This document shows, one piece after another, positions 57,270-64,000 of a stretch of DNA of 64,000 bases. The stretch covers positions 372,001 to 436,000 of the forward strand of contig NZ_JACHHW010000003.1 in the NCBI RefSeq assembly GCF_014202945.1. The letters run 5' to 3'. The stretch is from Zhongshania antarctica (GTDB lineage: Bacteria; Pseudomonadota; Gammaproteobacteria; Pseudomonadales; Spongiibacteraceae). The notes under the pieces were generated by a model. The model saw nothing but the letters and a program-made list of their open reading frames with translations, had not been told where the DNA came from and searched no databases. The stretch's first letter is position 1. The number at the start of each line of letters is the position of its first letter. Position numbers and translations under genes: made by a program.

Positions 57270-58373
57270 GTGAGTTGCGATGTATTTGCGCTGGCGAATG
57301 CCGGTGTGCGTGGTTTACAGCCCTACCAGCCGGGCAAGCCGATTGAGGAATTGCAGCGCGAGCTAGGCCTGAGTGATGTGGTCAAACTAGCGAGTAATGA
57401 AAATCCGCTAGGCCCGTCGCCACTGGCCTTGGCCGCGGCTCAGCACGCGTTAAAGCAGTTGCATTTATACCCTGACGCGAGTGGCTTTGAACTCAAGAAA
57501 AAGTTAGCGGCAAAATTGGGTGTGAGCGAGCAGCAGTTCACCCTTGGTAATGGCTCTAATGATGTACTTGATCTCATTGCCAGGACCTTTCTTGGGCCAG
57601 GCCGCTCAGCCGTCTTTTCCCAGCACGCCTTTATTGTTTACCCCATTGCCGTGCAGGCCGTGGGCGCTCGCGCGATTGTTACCCCTGCTAAAAACTGGGG
57701 TCACGACCTTGATGCCATGGCGGCGGCAATTGAAGCTGATACTCGTGTGGTGTTTATTGCCAACCCTAATAACCCCACTGGCAATTACTTAAATCGCGAA
57801 GAACTGTCGGCGTTTCTCGCCAAAGTGCCAGACCATGTGATGGTGGTGCTTGATGAGGCCTATATTGAATTTGCCGGTGCTGATGACTTTCCTGATGGCC
57901 TCGATTTTTTAAAAACTTATGCCAATATTATTGTCACTCGTACCTTTTCTAAAGCCTATGGCCTAGCGGGTTTGCGCATTGGCTATGGCATAAGCAGCGC
58001 TGAAACCGCCGATTTACTGAATCGTGTGCGAGCGCCTTTTAATGTCAGTGTTCCCGCCTTAGCTGCCGCGGTAGCGGTGCTCGACGACGACGATTATTTG
58101 CAGCGTAGTCAGCAGGTCAATCGGGATGGTATGCAGCAGCTATGTCAGGGTTTGGATTCGCTAGGTTTAGCGTATATTCCCTCGTTGGGTAATTTTGTCG
58201 CTATTGAGTTGGCGGGTGACGCCATGCCGGTTTATCAGGCGCTATTGCGCGAGGGCGTCATTGTACGGCCTGTTGGTGTGTATCAAATGCCCAAACACTT
58301 GCGGGTGTCGATTGGTCTTGAACACGAGAATCAGCGCTTTCTTGCTGCGCTGAAAAAGGTGTTGAGTGTCTAA
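57270..58373 (+). CDS. hisC: Histidinol-phosphate aminotransferase
   Basis: A 367-residue aminotransferase of histidine synthesis that, in this genomic setting, often also serves aromatic amino acids. It has KLASNENPLGPSPLA, the PLP aspartate region VVLDEAYIEFAG and the PLP lysine in RTFSKAYGLAGLRIGYG. The start is GTG 57270. It overlaps tyrA by eight bases. Confidence 0.95.
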   Translation: MSCDVFALANAGVRGLQPYQPGKPIEELQRELGLSDVVKLASNENPLGPSPLALAAAQHALKQLHLYPDASGFELKKKLAAKLGVSEQQFTLGNGSNDVLDLIARTFLGPGRSAVFSQHAFIVYPIAVQAVGARAIVTPAKNWGHDLDAMAAAIEADTRVVFIANPNNPTGNYLNREELSAFLAKVPDHVMVVLDEAYIEFAGADDFPDGLDFLKTYANIIVTRTFSKAYGLAGLRIGYGISSAETADLLNRVRAPFNVSVPALAAAVAVLDDDDYLQRSQQVNRDGMQQLCQGLDSLGLAYIPSLGNFVAIELAGDAMPVYQALLREGVIVRPVGVYQMPKHLRVSIGLEHENQRFLAALKKVLSV

Positions 58374-59274
58374 GTTTTATATCAATAAACTCGCCATTGT
58401 CGGTCTTGGACTGATGGGCGGTTCACTGGCCCGTGCGCTGAAAGCGCAGGGCTCGGTGGGTGAGGTGGTCGCGACGGGACGCCGCGCAGCCTCCTTAGAA
58501 AAAGGTTTGGCGCTTGGGGTGATCGACGCATGGACTCTTGATATGAAAGAGGCCGTCGCCAATGCCGATGTGGTGGTTATTGCCACGCCGACTTTGATTG
58601 CTGAAAAAGTACTGGCTGAGCTGGCACCGTTAATGACGCCGTCGATGATCGTCACCGATGTTGCCAGTGTTAAGGGCAATATGCAGCGCGCCGCTGAGCG
58701 CGTATTTGGCGAGGTGCCCGCTAATTTTGTGATGGGGCACCCCATTGCTGGGTCTGAGCAGAGCGGCGTGGAGGCGGCCACCGTCGATTTATTTTTAGAC
58801 CACCGTGTAATTCTAACGCCTTTGTCGACGACCGCTGAGCCAGCCATCGCACTGATACAGGCGATGTGGGAGGCTTGCGGCGCCGAAGTAGTGTGCATGG
58901 ACGTGGCCGAGCACGACGCGGTGCTGGCGGCGACCAGTCATTTGCCTCATGTGCTGGCCTATACCCTTGTGGACGCGCTTGCTCAAAATGGTTCGGCGGC
59001 GGATATTTTTCGTTTTGCCGCAGGTGGTTTTCGCGATTTCACCCGTATTGCCTCCAGTGACCCGACCATGTGGCACGATATTGCTTTAGCAAATAAAGAG
59101 GCGATATTGCAAGGCATAGACGATTTTAGTGCCCATTTAGACAAGGTCCGCGCGGCGATTGCCAGCGGCGATGGCGACACCCTTTACGCGACCTTTGACC
59201 GCGCCAAGCGCGCTCGCGACGAACACTTTCTAGGGCAGTATCTCAGTCGGCAAAAGAAATCGCCCTCATCTTAA
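58366..59274 (+). CDS. tyrA: Prephenate dehydrogenase
   Basis: This 302-residue enzyme converts prephenate or arogenate toward tyrosine using NAD(P). It has the cofactor motif GLGLMGGSLARALKA, GHPIAGSEQSG with the catalytic His, and HLPHVLAYTLVDAL. The start GTG 58366 lies inside hisC. It is separate from aroA, whereas some pseudomonads have the two fused. Confidence 0.94.
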   Translation: MSKFYINKLAIVGLGLMGGSLARALKAQGSVGEVVATGRRAASLEKGLALGVIDAWTLDMKEAVANADVVVIATPTLIAEKVLAELAPLMTPSMIVTDVASVKGNMQRAAERVFGEVPANFVMGHPIAGSEQSGVEAATVDLFLDHRVILTPLSTTAEPAIALIQAMWEACGAEVVCMDVAEHDAVLAATSHLPHVLAYTLVDALAQNGSAADIFRFAAGGFRDFTRIASSDPTMWHDIALANKEAILQGIDDFSAHLDKVRAAIASGDGDTLYATFDRAKRARDEHFLGQYLSRQKKSPSS

Positions 59275-59299
59275 TTCGCTTATTAAAGAGACTCTAATC

Positions 59300-60616
59300 G
59301 TGGAATTCCTATTGCAGCCCGGTGGTCAGATGCGCGGTACAGCCCGTGTTCCCGGCGATAAATCTATTTCCCACCGCTCTATTATGCTTGGTGCTATTGC
59401 AGACGGCATCACCACCGTAGACGGTTTTCTTGAAGGTGAAGATGCGCTGTCTACGCTTAAAGCGTTTCAGGCCATGGGCGTGCAAATTGAGGGGCCAGAA
59501 AACGGTCGCGTGGTGATTCACGGTGTCGGACGCGATGGTTTAAAGGCGCCTGCTGGCGATTTGTATGTGGGTAATTCCGGCACCTCAATGCGCCTGCTGG
59601 CGGGTTTACTGGCTGGTCAAAATTTTGATGTCACTATGACTGGTGACGTATCGCTGAGTAAACGACCCATGGAGCGCGTGGCTGCGCCGTTGCGCGCAAT
59701 GGGCGCGGTGGTCGAAACGGGTGAGGGTGGACGTCCACCGTTAACCCTGCGCGGTGGTAGTAAATTACAGGGTATTGATTACGTGCTACCCATGGCTAGT
59801 GCCCAGGTGAAATCCTGTGTGCTACTGGCGGGCTTATACGCGGAAGGTCAAACCCGCACCACGGAGCCAGCGCCCACTCGAGATCACAGCGAGCGCATGC
59901 TGCGCGGTTTCGGCTACGATGTTCACGTCGCTGGCCCTGTGGCCACATTGCAGGGCGGCGGCCGTTTGTCAGCGGTGCATATCGATGTGCCTGCAGATAT
60001 CTCCTCTGCAGCTTTCTTTATGGTGGCGGCGAGTATTTGCCCCAATGCCGATTTAACCCTTGAGCACGTTGGTATTAACCCCACCCGCGTTGGCGTCATC
60101 AATATTCTTCGCGCTATGGGTGGTGATATCACTGTCTTTAACGAACGCGAAGTGGGTGGCGAGCCAGTGGCAGATATTCGTATTCGCCATGCCAAGCTTA
60201 AGGGTATTAATATCCCGGAAGATCAGGTGCCTTTGGCGATAGATGAATTCCCAGTACTTTTCGTCGCAGCAGCCTGCGCCGAAGGCCGCACGGTATTGAC
60301 CGGCGCCGAAGAGTTACGTGTTAAAGAGAGCGACCGTATTCAAGTCATGGCCGATGGTCTGCAGGCCATGGGTATTTCGGCTGTACCGACTGAAGATGGT
60401 ATTGTCATCGAGGGCGGTCAAATTACCGGCGCAACAGTTAATAGCCATCACGATCACCGTATTGCCATGTCCTTTGCGGTGGCCTCGCTGCGCGCGACTA
60501 AAACAATTCGGATACAGGATTGTGATAATGTCGCGACCTCCTTCCCGAACTTCGTTGAATTGGCGGCGAGCTTGGGGATGCAGATCGAGCAAGTAGATGC
60601 TGAGAGTGCCTCATGA
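59300..60616 (+). CDS. aroA: 3-phosphoshikimate 1-carboxyvinyltransferase (EPSP synthase)
   Basis: The 438-residue enzyme adds enolpyruvate to shikimate-3-phosphate. Substrate motifs are [60 protein letters not shown] and the ending [12 protein letters not shown]. The LAGLLAG context near residue 100 is that of class II-like enzymes of Pseudomonas and Bacillus rather than the Escherichia type; glyphosate tolerance is therefore possible but not shown. It overlaps cmk by four bases. Confidence 0.96.
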   Translation: MEFLLQPGGQMRGTARVPGDKSISHRSIMLGAIADGITTVDGFLEGEDALSTLKAFQAMGVQIEGPENGRVVIHGVGRDGLKAPAGDLYVGNSGTSMRLLAGLLAGQNFDVTMTGDVSLSKRPMERVAAPLRAMGAVVETGEGGRPPLTLRGGSKLQGIDYVLPMASAQVKSCVLLAGLYAEGQTRTTEPAPTRDHSERMLRGFGYDVHVAGPVATLQGGGRLSAVHIDVPADISSAAFFMVAASICPNADLTLEHVGINPTRVGVINILRAMGGDITVFNEREVGGEPVADIRIRHAKLKGINIPEDQVPLAIDEFPVLFVAAACAEGRTVLTGAEELRVKESDRIQVMADGLQAMGISAVPTEDGIVIEGGQITGATVNSHHDHRIAMSFAVASLRATKTIRIQDCDNVATSFPNFVELAASLGMQIEQVDAESAS

Positions 60617-61299
60617 GTAATGTTCCCATTATTGCCATCGACGGCCCCAGCGGTTCCGGCAAAGGTACTTTGTGTCAGACCTTGGCGCGTCATTTTGGCT
60701 GGCACTTATTAGACAGTGGCGCTTTATACCGTTTAACGGGTATGGCAGCTGATCGTCACGGTATAGCACTAAACGACGAGCTGGCCGTTGCAGAGCTGGC
60801 CAAAAATTTAGATGTGCAGTTTGTGCCCGGCGCTGATGGCGAGCCGACTTTGGTGTTGCTGGAAGGCGATGACGTGAGTGGTGAGTTGCGCACTGAGAAA
60901 ACGGGTTTGCTCGCCTCAAAAGTCGCTGTTCTGGGAGCGGTGCGGGATGCCTTGTTGCAGCGCCAGCGCGATTTTGCGCAGTTACCTGGCCTTGTGGCTG
61001 ACGGCCGCGACATGGGTACAGTGGTGTTTACCGATGCGCCGCTCAAGATATTTTTAACCGCCAGCGCCGAGGAACGCGCCGAGCGCCGCTATAAGCAGTT
61101 GAAATCAAAGGGTGATAATGTTAATCTCGCGACCCTTTTAATGGAGATTCAGGCTCGAGATAAGCGAGATTCTGAGCGCGAACTGGCTCCATTAAAGCCC
61201 GCTGCTGACGCGATACAGCTTGATAGCAGTGGTTTGGGAATAGAAGAAGTGTTCGAACGGGTGTTGGCAGAAGCCAAGATTCGACTGCCTAGTTTGTAA
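60613..61299 (+). CDS. cmk: Cytidylate kinase
   Basis: A 228-residue nucleotide kinase that phosphorylates CMP and dCMP. The P-loop is [13 protein letters not shown], followed by [22 protein letters not shown] and the lid-region [11 protein letters not shown]. Its ATG is inside the aroA stop (ATGA). rpsA follows after 134 bases, as in most gammaproteobacteria. Confidence 0.97.
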   Translation: MSNVPIIAIDGPSGSGKGTLCQTLARHFGWHLLDSGALYRLTGMAADRHGIALNDELAVAELAKNLDVQFVPGADGEPTLVLLEGDDVSGELRTEKTGLLASKVAVLGAVRDALLQRQRDFAQLPGLVADGRDMGTVVFTDAPLKIFLTASAEERAERRYKQLKSKGDNVNLATLLMEIQARDKRDSERELAPLKPAADAIQLDSSGLGIEEVFERVLAEAKIRLPSL

Positions 61300-61433
61300 A
61301 AGCGGGCAAAAAACCGTCACAGACAGCGCAAATACCAGCTGGCGTTGTTTTGGGGCAATATGAATTGACCCGTGTAAGCTGGATACGCGGCGATACGGTG
61401 GCGATGCCACTATTAATACTCAGGTAATGACTA

Positions 61434-63116
61434 ATGAGCGAGAGCTTTGCTGATCTATTTGAAGAAAGTTTAAAAACCATTGATATGAAACCCGGTTCAA
61501 TCGTGACCGGTGTTGTTATCGATATTGACAGTGATTGGGTTACCGTTCACGCCGGACTGAAATCTGAGGGTGTTATTCCTCGCGAGCAGTTCCTTAGCGA
61601 AAGCGGTGAGTTCATTCTGGCAATTGGTGACGAAGTTCAAGTTGCTCTAGAGTCGGTAGAAGACGGCTTCGGCGAAACTAAACTGTCACGTGAAAAAGCC
61701 AAGCGTGCTGAAGCATGGACTACTCTTGAAGCTGCCTATGAAGCTGAAGAAACCGTTATCGGTATCATCAATGGCAAGGTTAAAGGTGGTTTTACTGTCG
61801 ACATCAACAGCATCCGCGCGTTTCTGCCCGGTTCATTGGTTGACGTTCGTCCGGTTCGCGATACTGCGCACCTCGAAGGCAAAGAACTCGAATTCAAAGT
61901 CATTAAGCTGGACCAGAAGCGCAACAACGTTGTTGTTTCTCGTCGCGCCGTTCTTGAGAGCGTAAACAGCGAAGAGCGCGAAGCGCTACTCGAATCTCTG
62001 CAAGAAGGCATGATTGTTAAAGGTATTGTTAAGAACCTGACTGACTACGGCGCATTCGTAGATCTGGGCGGTATTGACGGCCTGTTGCACATCACCGATA
62101 TGGCTTGGAAGCGTATTAAGCACCCAAGCGAGATCGTGAATGTTGGCGACGAAATTGACGTTCGTATTCTTAAGTTCGACCGTGAGCGCAATCGCGTATC
62201 ATTGGGTCTGAAACAGCTTGGCGAAGATCCATGGGTGGCTATCAAAGGCCGTTACCCAGAGAATTCACGCGTTAAAGCCAAGGTTACTAATCTGACTGAC
62301 TACGGCTGCTTCGCTGAAATCGAAGAAGGCGTTGAAGGTTTGGTTCACGTTTCAGAAATGGATTGGACCAACAAAAACATTCACCCCTCTAAAGTGGTTA
62401 ATGTTGGCGACGAAGTAGAAGTGATGATCCTGGATATCGACGAAGAGCGTCGTCGTATTTCTCTTGGTATCAAACAGTGCCAGCAGAACCCATGGGATGC
62501 TTTCGGTGGCCAGTTCACTAAAGGCGACAAGATCAAGGGCGCTATCAAGTCGATCACTGACTTCGGTATCTTCATCGGTCTAGACGGCAACATCGACGGT
62601 CTGGTTCACTTGTCAGACATTTCTTGGAACGAAACTGGCGAAGAAGCCGTGCGTAAGTTCAAGAAAGGCGACGAGATCGAGACGGTAATCCTGTCTATCG
62701 ATCCTGAGCGCGAGCGTATTTCTTTGGGCATTAAGCAGCTTGAAGACGACCCGTTCTCTAACTACGTTGCTGAAAACGACAAAGGCGCCATTGTAAATGG
62801 TGTTGTTAAAGAAGTTGACGCTAAAGCCGCTATCATCGTGTTGAGCGAAGAAGTGGAAGGCGTACTGAAAGCCTCAGAAATCAGCCGTGATAAAGTTGAA
62901 GATGCGCGCAACGTCCTTAAAGTGGGCGAGACCGTTGAAGTTAAGATTATCAGTGTTGATCGCAAGAACCGCGCAATGACCTTGTCTATTAAAGCCAAGG
63001 ACGTTGACGACGAGAAAGAAGCAGTTAAGTCACTGCGTGAGAAGGACACTGAGACCGTTGCACCTGCAACCACTATCGGTGACTTGATCAAAGCTCAGAT
63101 GGAAAACAAAGACTAA
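61434..63116 (+). CDS. rpsA: 30S ribosomal protein S1
   Basis: S1 holds mRNA on the ribosome. The 560-residue protein has six S1 RNA-binding repeats, for instance [55 protein letters not shown] and [21 protein letters not shown]. Length and repeat number are usual. Codon use is that of a highly expressed gene. The 134-base leader after cmk may fold for S1 autoregulation; I did not model it. Confidence 0.98.
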   Translation: MSESFADLFEESLKTIDMKPGSIVTGVVIDIDSDWVTVHAGLKSEGVIPREQFLSESGEFILAIGDEVQVALESVEDGFGETKLSREKAKRAEAWTTLEAAYEAEETVIGIINGKVKGGFTVDINSIRAFLPGSLVDVRPVRDTAHLEGKELEFKVIKLDQKRNNVVVSRRAVLESVNSEEREALLESLQEGMIVKGIVKNLTDYGAFVDLGGIDGLLHITDMAWKRIKHPSEIVNVGDEIDVRILKFDRERNRVSLGLKQLGEDPWVAIKGRYPENSRVKAKVTNLTDYGCFAEIEEGVEGLVHVSEMDWTNKNIHPSKVVNVGDEVEVMILDIDEERRRISLGIKQCQQNPWDAFGGQFTKGDKIKGAIKSITDFGIFIGLDGNIDGLVHLSDISWNETGEEAVRKFKKGDEIETVILSIDPERERISLGIKQLEDDPFSNYVAENDKGAIVNGVVKEVDAKAAIIVLSEEVEGVLKASEISRDKVEDARNVLKVGETVEVKIISVDRKNRAMTLSIKAKDVDDEKEAVKSLREKDTETVAPATTIGDLIKAQMENKD

Positions 63117-63126
63117 GGTCTGCGTG

Positions 63127-63154
63127 ACGCGCACTTATTGTGATAAGTGCGCGT
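63127..63154 (+). other. Perfect 12-bp hairpin between rpsA and ihfB
   Basis: ACGCGCACTTAT (63127-63138) and ATAAGTGCGCGT (63143-63154) pair perfectly around TGTG. No T-run follows, so it is not a standard terminator. It may protect the rpsA mRNA end or slow read-through. Confidence 0.7.
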
Positions 63155-63222
63155 AACTATCTGGCTTATATGCAAAAAAATGCTAAGCTAGGCTTGAATG
63201 TTGGCGACAACGGGAACAAGCA

Positions 63223-63519
63223 ATGACCAAATCCGAGTTAATAGAACTAATCGCAGAGCACCAGCCTCAGCTGTCTCACAAGGACATTGAGTTGGCAGTG
63301 AAAACCATGATTGAGCATATGTCTCAGGTCTTGGCGACTGGCGATCGTATAGAAATACGCGGCTTTGGCAGTTTTTCGCTGCATTATCGGGAGCCTCGCA
63401 TGGGGCGAAATCCAAAAACCGGTGATACAGTTGAGCTGCCTGGTAAATATGTTCCTCATTTCAAACCTGGTAAAGAATTGCGAGAGCGGGTAAACCTGAG
63501 TATTCAATCGGGCGCTTAG
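63223..63519 (+). CDS. ihfB: Integration host factor subunit beta
   Basis: A 98-residue DNA-bending protein of the HU/IHF family. It starts [18 protein letters not shown] and has [25 protein letters not shown], the arm that enters the minor groove, and [14 protein letters not shown]. With IhfA it bends DNA at IHF sites. Its place after rpsA is conserved across gammaproteobacteria. Confidence 0.97.
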   Translation: MTKSELIELIAEHQPQLSHKDIELAVKTMIEHMSQVLATGDRIEIRGFGSFSLHYREPRMGRNPKTGDTVELPGKYVPHFKPGKELRERVNLSIQSGA

Positions 63520-63600
63520 TTGCGGTATCTGCTGGCGTTATTTTTTAAGAAACGGTATGGTCTTTGGCTATATCGTTTTTTTTTGTGTGGATGAAACTGG

Positions 63601-63897
63601 ATGCGCCTCATAGGTTCGATATTAGTGATTGTATTACTGCTTGCGGTGCTGGGCATTGGCTTGCTTTTTACACTAGAAAACGACGCGCTTGTGCCGCTGA
63701 ATGTTCTGATTGCGGAGCTTCCTGCACAACGTCTGTCAACATGGATAATACTCGCGTTCTTCTTTGGGGGCGTATGCGGTCTATTGGCTGCGTCAATTGC
63801 CATATTGCGCCTTCAGGCGTCCCGGTTAAGCCTGCGCCGCCAGTTGGCTGCCAAGCCCGGTAAAGCGGTCGTGGAGAGTCGTGGTGCGGGTGTCTGA
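63601..63897 (+). CDS. lapA: LapA-family inner-membrane protein
   Basis: A 98-residue protein with two hydrophobic segments (residues 3-20 and 42-63) and the DUF1049/LapA pattern LLFTLENDALVPLNVLIAELP. LapA works with LapB in control of lipopolysaccharide synthesis (LpxC turnover). It is six bases before the next start. Confidence 0.9.
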   Translation: MRLIGSILVIVLLLAVLGIGLLFTLENDALVPLNVLIAELPAQRLSTWIILAFFFGGVCGLLAASIAILRLQASRLSLRRQLAAKPGKAVVESRGAGV

Positions 63898-63903
63898 GTT
63901 TAA

Positions 63904-64000
63904 ATGAGCAATGAGTTACTGCAGTTTGGGTTTTTTGTGGTCGCGGTGTCAGCGGGGTGGTTAGCGGGTTATTGCTATCGGCCACGGTTTGAAAAAAAAG
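63904..64000 (+). CDS. lapB: LapB (YciM), N-terminus only
   Basis: The frame runs from ATG 63904 to the edge of the window: MSNELLQFGFFVVAVSAGWL, then AGYCYRPRFEKK. One membrane segment followed by a positively charged short tail is the LapB anchor, and the gene after lapA is normally lapB. The rest (TPR repeats and rubredoxin-type end) is outside the window. Confidence 0.72.
   Translation, partial: MSNELLQFGFFVVAVSAGWLAGYCYRPRFEKK

Overview
The window looks like a piece of the chromosome of a marine-type gammaproteobacterium. The gene orders alaS-lysC-csrA-tRNA-Ser, ubiG-mupP-yciK and gyrA-serC-pheA-hisC-tyrA-aroA-cmk-rpsA-ihfB-lapAB match Pseudomonas/Cellvibrionales-type chromosomes. A Spongiibacteraceae/Zhongshania-like origin is my inference and was not tested. 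No CRISPR array, rRNA or phage was seen.

Region 1 (1-7439) is the right-hand part of a decayed Tn7-family transposon on the minus strand: tnsA, tnsB, tnsC, a short tniQ, a tnsD-like tniQ and the first 43 codons of a metallophosphoesterase that runs off the left edge. Three 20-23 bp repeats and a TGT/ACA terminus lie just beyond the stop codon of gcvP. This copies the geometry of Tn7 next to glmS, so gcvP is the probable attachment gene. The element looks immobile: tnsA has lost its N-terminal part and an active-site residue, tnsB carries a one-base frameshift that splits its DDE triad, and a broken ChrR-like cupin gene lies between tnsA and the right end.

Region 2 (7457-21532) is core genome: gcvP, a repeat-rich lipoprotein with a peptidoglycan-binding domain, a uracil-DNA glycosylase-like protein, a Nudix hydrolase, an EipA/DUF1134 protein, a membrane-anchored esterase, greB, an M23 peptidase, a Trm112-like protein, alaS, lysC, csrA and tRNA-Ser(GCU).

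Region 3 (21812-38958) is accessory metabolism and envelope: an RND efflux pair, ppnP, an unusual OmpA-cupredoxin fusion, then a cluster of a QEGLA (MATCAP-related) metallopeptidase, a GNAT/C39-peptidase fusion and a RimK-type ATP-grasp ligase. This cluster looks like a system that adds and removes amino-acid tags on an unknown target. It is followed by a DUF3080 lipoprotein, an epoxide hydrolase and a four-gene beta-oxidation operon.

Region 4 (38985-48380) has the SOS mutagenesis cassette imuA-imuB-dnaE2 behind a perfect LexA box, a DnaQ-type exonuclease fused to a degenerate GIY-YIG domain, an aminotransferase and an HDOD protein.

Region 5 (48486-64000) is conserved core: yciK, mupP, ubiG and mtaD on the minus strand; then gyrA, the serine/aromatic/histidine biosynthesis genes, cmk, rpsA, ihfB, lapA and the start of lapB on the plus strand.
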